A stretch of 64,000 nucleotides of DNA from Agapetus fuscipes (Eukaryota > Arthropoda > Insecta > Trichoptera > Glossosomatidae), in NCBI GenBank assembly GCA_951799405.1, contig OX637346.1:7215215-7279214 (forward strand). The letters run 5' to 3'. Shown piece after piece: positions 56,356-64,000 of this stretch (positions within the stretch are counted from its first letter, which is position 1; each line of letters begins with the position of its first letter). A program made the position numbers and the translations under genes. Under the pieces are notes generated by a model, which was not told the DNA's origin, did not search any database, and was given only the letters and a program-made list of their open reading frames with translations.

Positions 56356-56703
56356 TGGGGTACTTATCCTATCCTCACCTGGACGTCCGCGCAAACAAGA
56401 TGTCACTAAGCGGCATTCCCAAGCCCGCAAAATGCTTTTTGAAGACGGCAACGTCGTAGCGGTGAGATGGCCACATCGCATTGAGATTCAGAAGCGAAAA
56501 TTTCGAATATGTGGTTGTTTTTCCGATGAATACAACGAAGGTCTTTTATTTTTCCATTTTCGACTAAACAAGACCTTCCAAATATATTTAGATTTTTTGT
56601 ACTTATTGTGCTTTTTTAAAGGATATTGAAAATAATCATCATCAATTTTCACCTTCTATTGTGCTGCAGGTAAAAGGGGATCTTGTGTTGTGCTTCTACT
56701 TAA
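56356..56703. other. No gene recognised
   Basis: A 65-codon frame at 56432-56629 without a domain. Confidence 0.35.
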
Positions 56704-57375
56704 CCTGTTACTGTAACTGTAACTATGTCGCCATCCCGCTAGGAGTAGCCAGAGCCTCTGCAGATTTGCCTCGATTTTTTCCTATCCTTGCATACCTCTT
56801 TTAGTTCATTCAAAGAAGTATGTAAGGATAGAAAGAAATGGCGGTTGATCTGTGATGTTGGCGGCTGGGGTTTGTTAAAGTAAAATTGGTTTCGTGATTT
56901 AGTTTTTTATGTCAATGTATATATTATTGTTAATTATTGATTTTAAAAATGTAATTTGTCATGTATGTTCCTTGACTTTTGGTTGTTATGCGGCTGACCA
57001 CCCATACTGTAAAAAATTGGTTCACTTTGCCAATGTCACCCCTGTTTCAGGGAAGGACGGCAAGAGTTGCAAGGCTTATGTTCATTTGAGATTGGGTTTT
57101 TATATTGTAGGTCCACATGCGGCATGTGTTAGCGCGAAATTATACATATCTGCTGGTGGGAATGCATTTAATATAAATCTTAAATGATATATATCTTTGC
57201 AGCTTAGATTAGATTAGATTAGATACCCAACACCTTTTTCATAAATTTACTTCTTTTACATAAGCATTATACATTCCATTCTTTCACGATTTCCCCAGTC
57301 TGATCCAGGCATACTTTTCTCGGTCCTCCCGTTCCTCTTTTTTCTTTCACATTTCCTCTGCATATACACTCCGTA
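56704..57375 (-). pseudogene. LINE-B RT C-terminus split by LINE-A
   Basis: 56704-56812 and 57225-57375 are two halves of one LINE-B end, matching 52840-52905 and 52905-53045 in order (CATCCCGCTAGGAGTAGCC.. then TTCTTTCACGATTTCCCCAG.. and CTTTTCTCGGTCCTCCC). LINE-A occupies the gap. Confidence 0.75.
56813..57224 (+). mobile_element. LINE-A 3' end nested in LINE-B
   Basis: Starts at the RT codons GAAGTATGTAAGGATAGAAA, ends in the TTAGATTAGATTAGATTAGA microsatellite. Nearly identical to 38488-38880. Confidence 0.9.
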
Positions 57376-57617
57376 AGTTTTTGATCATCCATTCTTTCTA
57401 CTTGTCCAAAATTCACTATCCACTAACCACTATCTCAAATTCCACAAGCAGGATTTCTGGTTTAACAATTTCTTTAAAAAGAACCCCACCCCCTCTTTCT
57501 TTCCGCATATTTATCAAAAACAAGGTAAATGTATGGAAACAAAGAGAATGTTTTTTGTTTTATATTGCATTTCATTTTATCGCTATTTTCCGTTTTTTTT
57601 TTTTAAATTAAAAAGAA
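57376..57617. other. Spacer of the inverted LINE-A pair
   Basis: AT-rich. No coding frame of interest. It becomes the loop if the flanking LINE-A copies pair. Confidence 0.4.
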
Positions 57618-58350
57618 CATAATCTAATCTAATCTAATCTAAGCTGCAAAGATATATATCATTTAAGATTTATATTAAATGCATTCCCACAGGCAGATAT
57701 GTATAATTTCGCGCTAACACATGCCGCATGTGGACCTACAATATAAAAACCCAATCTCAAATTAACATAAGCCTTGCAACTCTTGCCGTCCTTCCCTGAA
57801 ACAGGGGTGACATTGGCAAAGTGAACCATTTTTTTTTACAGTATGGGTGGTCAGCCGCATAACAACCTATAAGTCAAGGAACATACATGACAAATTACAT
57901 TTTTAAAATCAATAAAATAACAATATATACATTGACATAAAAAAACTAAATCACAAAACCAATTTTACTTTAACAAACCCCAGCCGCCAACATCACAGAT
58001 CAACCGCCATTTCTTTCTATCCTTACATACTTCTTTCATTTCCTCCAGAGTCATAACCTTCTTCATACAAGCTCTTCTTTTATTATGACTCTGGATATTC
58101 CATTCATTCGCAATTTCGGATATTTGGTCCATCCATACCTTTCTCGGTCTTCCTCTACCACGACATCCATCTATTCTACCAACATATACTTTCTTCGTCA
58201 GTCTTTCCTCATTCATTCTCTCCATATGCCCAAACCATCTTAACAAACTTCTTTTAATCTTCACTTTCACACTTTCTCTTGCACCACATTCTTCTCTTAC
58301 AAAATCATTCCTCACCCTGTCACTCCGTTTTTTCCCAATCATACTTCTTG
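57618..58350 (-). mobile_element. LINE-A, 5'-truncated, with coding end
   Basis: Microsatellite at 57618-57640, tail to 57890, UTR to 57964, and RT frame 58342-57965. The coding part shows DRVRNDFVREECGARE, RWFGHMERMNEERLTK, GRGRPRKVWMDQ and the stop after GGWGLLK. 125 residues are readable without interruption. Truncated just upstream of the first visible Met, which is internal to the original protein. Faces 56813-57224 as an inverted partner. Confidence 0.9.
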
Positions 58351-58782
58351 GCAGTGATATTTTTTTACATGAATAAACCAGACATAAGACTTTCTATATT
58401 ATTTTTATAATAGCCCAATTCATACTTTTTTTAAAAGTGATGTAAAACTATATTTCATTCAATAGCAACGTAAAAGTTGTACCTACAAAAAAAGGGATAT
58501 CCCATCTAAAAAATAAGGTCAAATCCACGCATTGAATGTATGGTAATTGAGCACAATGGCCGTCATTCACATCGTAAGCGCAGTTCTTCCGCCCAGTTGC
58601 AGGCCACCCCTTATTCCATTCACAGTAATATTATTCTTTTATATGGGCAAGTTCCAGTTTCTTCTAGCATGCATAATGACTGCGGGAATCTACCCTCACG
58701 GAGCTTCTTCGGGCCAACTTCGCTCTGCATCTCTTACTATGTAGAAATACAAGTAGGTATAACAAATTACGTTTTTACTCTA
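58351..58782. other. No gene recognised
   Basis: Overlapping 109- and 65-codon frames at 58540-58869 have no recognisable domain. Confidence 0.35.
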
Positions 58783-58900
58783 AAAATATTTCATGCAAAA
58801 GAATTAAACGCTCATCAGAAGCGCTGTTTTAAATTGTATATAATCCTATTGTACAAACGTTTCAATTGAGATTTGACGAAGCTCGGGATACGGAAATGCC
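58783..58900. mobile_element. Foldback MITE fragment
   Basis: AAACGCTCATCAGAAGCGCTGTTTTA centre region, then GAAGCTCGGGATACGGAAATG. That end recurs at 59567-59588. Confidence 0.45.
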
Positions 58901-58904
58901 ATTG

Positions 58905-59280
58905 ACTTAAGATATATGTGGACTAGAAATTATTTTGACTATAATTGACAATATGTATCTGTTTCAAACCTAGGTACTTACAAAAATGGTCATTATTAAG
59001 AAAGATAACAAAGAACGTCACAGTTGCATTTCCATGTGTACAAAAAAACTCGGGCGAATGTAAAATTGTTTCTAGAAAGGTGGCAGCATTGCCCGGAGCA
59101 GTCCGAACATAGACGCATTCGGTATAAATCTTGTGATCTATAAAATTGACGAATATTAAAGGAAAAATGCATTATTTTAAGACATTATGGCATGTGTTGT
59201 AATTGGGTGTAAAATTTGACACGTAAAAACATATTTTGTATGACTACACAACTGCAACGTTTGACAGAGCTGAGAAAAAA
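58905..59280 (-). repeat. Family F repeat, copy 3
   Basis: Inverted relative to copies 1 and 2: TACAAAAAAACTCGGGCGAA, AAGACATTATGGCATGTG, GTTTGACAGAGCTGAG. Confidence 0.7.
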
Positions 59281-59297
59281 GTGGTAGATAGTATGTA

Positions 59298-59490
59298 TCT
59301 AATCTAATCTAATCTAATTTGCAAGGTAATCTAATCTAATCTAAAGCTGCAAGGATATATATCATTTAAGTTTTATATTAAGTGCATTCCCACAAGCAGA
59401 CATGTATAATTTCGCGCTTACACATGCCGCATGTGGAGCTACATTATAAGAACCCATCTCAAATGAACATAAGCCCTGCAACTTTTGCCG
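59298..59490 (-). mobile_element. LINE-A tail with doubled microsatellite
   Basis: Two CTAATCTAATCTAA runs separated by TTTGCAAGGTA suggest one tail landed in the end of another. Truncated at TTTTGCCGTCCTTC. Confidence 0.8.
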
Positions 59491-59838
59491 TCCTTCTTTT
59501 TGTTTTGCTCCAATTCATTGAAATTGGTTTCTGCTCCTCTATGCTTTTACTCAATGGTTGTAATGTAGCTCGGGATACGGAAATGCATTATCGGGGTTGT
59601 AAAAATGTTTACGGTTCAAGTTGTGGGGAAAATTTACTGTGTAGGGAAAGTCTCTCACTCTCTCGGGTGTGTCTGGGAAATTTTATGTCGTGATTGCAAC
59701 ATTGAATGAAGTATTATTTTGCACCAACAGAGTGAGTTGCATTTCATTCTACTAAGTAACAGAAATGATGCACGTAGAAGTTTACTATGTTTCCGTGTAC
59801 AATGAAAAAGTGAGCTAATAATATTAAATATATATTTT
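59491..59838. other. No gene recognised
   Basis: Spacer with a foldback end scrap at 59567. Confidence 0.35.
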
Positions 59839-60050
59839 TAAGAAACCCTGTGCGGGAGACTCTCTAGATTTCAGAGACTCTAGGGGTCTATGACACTTGT
59901 TGTAGTGCCGCAGAAGTGTTTTACGAGATTGGTCGTCACTACAAAGCGCCAATAACAGGCTGGATGGACCTTTAGTGACCGGTCTTTCGTGAAGGTATAT
60001 GAATTTTTCAACCCATTTAGGTTTTCAAATATGCTCTTCGTTGAGTTAAG
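59839..60050 (-). mobile_element. SINE-C with LINE-C-type tail
   Basis: 59839-59918 is the LINE-C 3' block (GTGCGGGAGACTCTC..GGGGTCTATGACACTTG). 59919-60050 is the SINE-C body to TCTTCGTTGAGTTAAG. The head is absent. A second case of the SINE-C body on a LINE-C tail. Confidence 0.82.
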
Positions 60051-60465
60051 TACTACATATACACGTACCTTTTGTGAGGGTTTTTCTTTTGATAGTATTC
60101 AATTAGGATGTTTGTAATATGTGAGGATATTCACTGCTAACTTTTCGTTCGTTCAAAATCCGCTTCAGGACTCAAGCCGTGCTCAAGAGAACTCTCTCAC
60201 ACCATTTGTGGCTCTGCTACAAATCACTTAATAATATCACTTATAAAACAGATAAGGAATCAAACATTTAAACACACTTTATTATTCCACAATCACAATG
60301 TATATATAATAAACCACAGCAATATTAATTATGACCAAATTCACATGCTTGTGGCTCTCACGCCAGGCAAGCTTCTTCTCTCTTTCTGCATTCTTTTGTT
60401 TTCCTTTTTCCATTCAAATTCAAATCTAACGTTCCATTCCACCAAACAAACAAATTCATCTCGTT
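60051..60465. other. No gene recognised
   Basis: AT-rich spacer. Confidence 0.4.
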
Positions 60466-60629
60466 ACACTTTACCAAATACCGGTCACCGAAGGTCCTAC
60501 CAGCCATACACCAACTGGGTCTTGCCTTGCTTGAGAATGGGAGCTTTCTATAGTGACGACCAAGCTTACAGAGGGCTCTTGAGTTGTAAATCATACAAAA
60601 ACAGCGCTCACCAAATAAATTATCCTAAT
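60466..60629 (+). mobile_element. SINE-C 3' half
   Basis: CTTTACCAAATACCGGTCACC to AACAGCGCTCACCAAATAAA, the standard SINE-C tail. Confidence 0.85.
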
Positions 60630-61157
60630 ATTTTTATTACTACACAATTACGTATCACTTATCGAAGATCGATTGTAATCATGACGAGTCTATCAATCTT
60701 TCCATTTATTTAATTATTTTTCTACGTCATATTTAAGGTTAAAAAAAACACATGGTCATAAAAAGCAATAGTTGATTCTCAAATAGCAACCAGTGGAAAA
60801 TAGAAAAGTATACAATATTTTTGATAGTATATTTTTGTCTAGCCTTATAAGCCATCGACCGGTTGTAATAAAATACATACTGGGCTATGATATTGTCATT
60901 TTGTTAGTAGTCCCATACCAGCAGCGTAATCCGCCGTCCTGGCTGCTAGTACCAACAAACTAGTCTCTGGTATCAAACTCTAATAGAATGGAATTATTCT
61001 GTTAATCCGTCCTTTGTGCTCTTTGTCGCACAATTTTTACATCAAACAAAGTTCAGTTGCTCGTTTCGTTGTGGATATTAATATGGGTACACTTTGATAC
61101 TGTGGCCAATGGGCGTTATTAAAAGCTGATAATACACGCATTTTCAATGAAGGATAA
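60630..61157. other. No gene recognised
   Basis: AT-rich. Short inverted pair at 60920-60970 (ACCAGCAGC / GCTGCTAGT). Confidence 0.35.
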
Positions 61158-61226
61158 GTCCGGTCGATAGCTCAGTTGGTAGAGTGCTTGCATTCCACGC
61201 CGAGAGCTCGGGTTCGAATCCCACCT
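61158..61226 (+). mobile_element. SINE-B head alone
   Basis: GTCCGGTCGATAGCTCAG and perfect box B GGGTTCGAATCCC. The body is replaced by an inverted LINE-A tail. Confidence 0.85.
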
Positions 61227-61487
61227 ATCTCTAATCTATAATCTATAATCTAAGTTGCAAGGATATATTCATTCAAAGCTCTCAGATGTATGCCCACAAA
61301 CAAACACGTGTAGTTCGCGCTTACAAATGCTGATTGTGTACTTACAAATAAAATCCAAACCTCAAATGAACATAAGCCCTGCAACTCTTGCCAACATTCC
61401 CTGAAACAGGGGTGACATTGGCAAAGTGAAACATTTTTTACAGTATGGGTGGTCAGCCTCATACCAACCTATAAATCAAGGAATACG
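61227..61487 (-). mobile_element. LINE-A tail, ATTATAG subfamily
   Basis: Microsatellite CTATAATCTATAATCTAAG at the left, complete to ATAAATCAAGGAATA. Confidence 0.9.
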
Positions 61488-62221
61488 AGCAGGGGGATTT
61501 GAGACCCAAAACAACTTTGGCTGTTCAAAAAAAAAAATATATGGTCGTCTTCCTGTATATTTAAACGAAATGAAAATTTTTTTTTTTTTTTTTTTGCCTT
61601 CCAATCAGCTGGAAATATGCAAAAAACTATTTAAAAAAGGCTCATTTTCCAATGCAACTCACGTTTCTTTTATTAATATTTCAAATCCAAATATTCAATT
61701 TAATGATAGAGTATGTATTCAGCTAAATTACCAGGATTTCCGAAAATTCATTATTTACTTAGTTACTGAGTTATTAATTTTTTTGAAAATGTATTTACGT
61801 AATTTTTTTTCGTACGCGTTTTAAGTTCCTCCGAGTAATTTTCCGAAAAAATCACATCGTGATTAAATTAAAGAAATGTTTTTAATTATTTACGTAAATT
61901 TTTCATTTGTTTAACTTAATCAGCTAATTTTATATTTTTGTACTGTTTTATTTTTTGCACAGATGGCGGTTTCTTCCCCGTTTGGGTATTTTGCCGATTG
62001 CAATGGCGGACGGACGACCGAACCGCTAATGTATCATTATGATACTGCATAAGCAATATATGTATGAGTATATATGTATAAAAAAACTCCGAGCCATGGA
62101 AAAGAGTAATAATAGGAATTCCAATGGAATTAATAATATTGCGGCAGCCGGCGAAACACACTTTACTATCTCGTTTCATGCATTCCTCTTCATAAATCTA
62201 TTTTAAAAACACATCCTTAAC
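61488..62221. other. Poly-T and AT-rich spacer
   Basis: A run of T at about 61577-61595 interrupts a 132-codon frame that begins in LINE-A tail sequence. Not a gene. Confidence 0.45.
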
Positions 62222-62475
62222 ACAGCCTTACACCAACTGGGTCTTGCTTGAGAATTGTCGCTTATGATTTTAGCTGATTATTGAGTTCGTTGACAAAATA
62301 TAGGTTTCTATTTAAGGCTGACCCCCTATGCTATACAAACTTAATTCACTTTTGCCAATCACACCACGTATAAATTAGGGAATGGCAGCAGAGGGCCTTT
62401 CCTAATGGGCAAGAGAGGGCGGTGGTGGAGGTGGCCTTGCGTCAACCACTTAGGTTTCCAAGCTCCCAATGGGCC
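62222..62475. mobile_element. Mosaic of SINE-C, LINE-A and SINE-B scraps
   Basis: 62222-62262 SINE-C (CTTACACCAACTGGGTCTTG); 62315-62400 LINE-A tail start; 62415-62475 inverted SINE-B body (CGTCAACCACTTAGG). Confidence 0.6.
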
Positions 62476-62672
62476 TGAATGGAAGGTTGTGAGTTCGAAT
62501 CCCGGCGGAGCACAAAAAATATTGCATTTATATTTTCAAATTTGCTCTTCGCTGGGTTGAAAAATTGATACACCTTTACCAATGACCGGTCACCAAAGGT
62601 CTATCCAGCTTTACAGCAACTGGGTCTTGCTTGACAATTGGCGCTTTGTAGCGACGACGACCAAGCTCGTAA
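62476..62672 (+). mobile_element. SINE-C, ends missing
   Basis: AATGGAAGGTTGTGAGTTCG (head half with box B) to CGACGACCAAGCTCGTA. The 3' tail is missing. Confidence 0.85.
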
Positions 62673-62673
62673 A

Positions 62674-62917
62674 AAGTTCGATAGCTCAATTGGTAGAATG
62701 CTTGCATTCCATGCCGAGAGCAAGGGTTCGATCTCAAGGTTTACTCAGACTTCACAAGAAATGAGAACCAGCCCCCTCGGGAGCTGGAAAACCCCCACTT
62801 CAACTGAAGTGGTTGGTGTAAATCTGGTCCCCTTACCTGTAAAAATAAAAAGGCTCGGAATCGCCCCATGGGACAACGCAGGCAAGAAGTTACACAATAT
62901 GTGTAGCTTAGTTGCGT
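62674..62917 (+). mobile_element. SINE-B, internally deleted
   Basis: Head TTCGATAGCTCAATTGG, then the body from TTTACTCAGACTTCACAAG to TGTGTAGCTTAGTTGCG. The first ~60 bp of body are missing. Confidence 0.85.
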
Positions 62918-62918
62918 T

Positions 62919-62994
62919 CTGTGCTCCACCGGGAATTGAACTTACGACCTTCCGATTATGAGTTGGAAGCGTAACCACTAGACTACGGACCGAT
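62919..62994 (-). mobile_element. SINE-C head alone
   Basis: GTGCTCCACCGGGAATTGAA to CCACTAGACTACGGACCGATC. It adjoins the SINE-B end without a gap. Confidence 0.8.
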
Positions 62995-63399
62995 CTTTAG
63001 CACGCATTAGGAAAAAAATCACGAATTCTAAGATTATAATATTATTAATGAATATTATAATAAAAATGGAATTCAAGTTTTTACCCGAACAAATAAGAAA
63101 TATTATTACGTAGGTATTATATAACAAGTAGGTAGGTACCTTTTGTAGTATTTTGGCAGTTTCTTCGAGTTTCTGGGTCTCCATACTATTATTATTTGAA
63201 ATGCACGTGTTCAACCATTTAATGCGTTAGGGCTGTCAAAAATATATTGTCTTCATGCGTGAAATAAATTTAAAAATATTTTTTCGTTACTTTGGCTTAG
63301 CTTAAAATCTATAATCTATAAAGCCCTATTGCCATTTAAGTACGGCATATATTTAATGCATAACCTCACATGTTGTACAATAATAGTAAAAAATATAAT
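62995..63399. other. No gene recognised
   Basis: AT-rich. A LINE-A microsatellite scrap at 63305-63322 (AAAATCTATAATCTATAA). Confidence 0.4.
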
Positions 63400-63690
63400 A
63401 TTAGGATGATTTATTCGATGAGCGCTGTTTTAGTGTCAATCCAACCCTTTCTCCCTCGAGCCCTCTGCGAGCTTGGTCGTCGCTGTAGAAAGCTCCAATT
63501 CTCATGCAAGACCCAGTTGTTGAAAGGCCGGATCGATCTATTGTGACCGACCTTTGACAGAGACATTAATTTTGCAACCCAACGAAGCGCCAATTTTAAA
63601 AATGAAACCTTTTTTTGTGCTCCGCCAGAATTCGAACCCACTTCCTTCCAATCTGGATTCAAAGTTTTGACCACTAGACTGCGGACCGGT
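63400..63690 (-). mobile_element. SINE-C, complete
   Basis: GATGAGCGCTGTTTTAGTG end to head complement GAATTCGAACCCACTTCC..CTAGACTGCGGACCGG. Confidence 0.87.
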
Positions 63691-63699
63691 GTGCCTTTT

Positions 63700-63852
63700 T
63701 ATGTGTAGGTTCCTACAAAATAAATAAAATCTCACATGGACATGAACATAGCAACTCTTAACGCCGGGTTTTGAAATCAGGGTGGCAATTGCAAAAGTGA
63801 ACCAAGTTTTTTTCAGTACGGGGGTAAGCCTCATACCAAACAACTAGTTAAT
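63700..63852 (-). mobile_element. LINE-A tail, diverged, upstream part
   Basis: AAATAAAATCTCACATGGAC, CCGGGTTTTGAAATCAGGG, AAGCCTCATACCAAAC. The microsatellite side is lost. Confidence 0.7.
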
Positions 63853-64000
63853 CTAATCTAATCTAAGTTGCAAATATATGTTACATTGGAGATTCACATT
63901 ACATGCATTCTCACAACCAGACATGTACAAGTTCGCGCTTGCACATGCCTCATGTGAGCCTACAACATAAAAACCAAATCTCAAATGGACATACACCCTG
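63853..64000 (-). mobile_element. LINE-A tail, cut by window edge
   Basis: CTAATCTAATCTAAGTTGCA to TGGACATACACCCTG. It continues beyond the window. Confidence 0.85.

Noticed and set aside
57600..57640. Telomere-like TTAGAT/TTAGG-type repeats
   Set aside because: Unit is TTAGAT, always attached to LINE-A tails; not a telomeric array.
60345..60713. 122-codon open frame
   Set aside because: Its middle is SINE-C sequence.
61426..61824. 132-codon open frame
   Set aside because: Begins in inverted LINE-A tail and crosses a poly-T run.

Overview
This is AT-rich eukaryotic DNA that reads as intergenic or intronic sequence from an arthropod, most probably an insect; the species cannot be told from what is visible. 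The reasons are a eukaryotic tRNA-Leu gene with internal pol III boxes, several non-LTR retrotransposons, a Penelope-like element, a solo LTR, and an absence of bacterial gene packing. I found no convincing host protein-coding exon. Nearly every open frame above 60 codons is either chance or part of a mobile element.

Most of the window is mobile DNA, which I sort into working families. (1) LINE-A: an RTE-like non-LTR retrotransposon. About 230 bp of its 3' end, closing in a TTAGAT or ATTATAG microsatellite, is scattered roughly 30 times as 5'-truncated copies. Four copies keep coding sequence for the RT C-terminus (near 2.3, 10.2, 55.2 and 58.1 kb), and one copy at 50.6 kb has a clear 15-bp target-site duplication. 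(2) LINE-B and LINE-D: decayed relatives of the same C-terminal type. (3) LINE-C: a CR1/Jockey-type LINE end at 44.9-45.3 kb. (4) SINE-B and SINE-C: two tRNA-headed SINE families. One SINE-C copy (16.1-16.6 kb) also carries a full-length 5S rRNA-derived segment in front of its tRNA segment and ends in the LINE-C 3' tail. (5) SINE-D: a further tRNA-like SINE. (6) A Penelope-like element with a GIY-YIG endonuclease end at 45.7-46.5 kb, plus several Penelope-type ends and long hairpins carrying hammerhead-ribozyme-like cores. (7) Palindromic foldback MITEs, three TIR elements or families, a 456-bp solo LTR, and a repeat of unknown class (family F).

Layout: 0-9 kb holds LINE-A tails, a perfect 69-bp-arm palindrome and a TIR element. 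9.8-19 kb holds a LINE-A coding end, the 5S/tRNA SINE and a homogenised minisatellite. 20-31 kb holds an inverted repeat with ribozyme-like cores, the solo LTR and MITEs. 33-44 kb holds the tRNA-Leu gene and intact SINE-B and SINE-C copies. 44-50 kb holds the LINE-C and Penelope coding ends. 52-58.4 kb holds nested LINE-B/LINE-A insertions and an inverted pair of young LINE-A copies. 59-64 kb is a mosaic of SINEs and LINE-A tails.

Functional links: LINE-A probably supplied the machinery for its own dead-on-arrival tails. LINE-C probably mobilised the 5S/tRNA SINE, because the two share a 3' end. The only gene likely to serve the host directly is tRNA-Leu(CAG). A few low-repeat stretches (7.2-7.5, 30.4-30.7, 44.0-44.6, 47.4-47.9 kb) look like possible cis-regulatory DNA.
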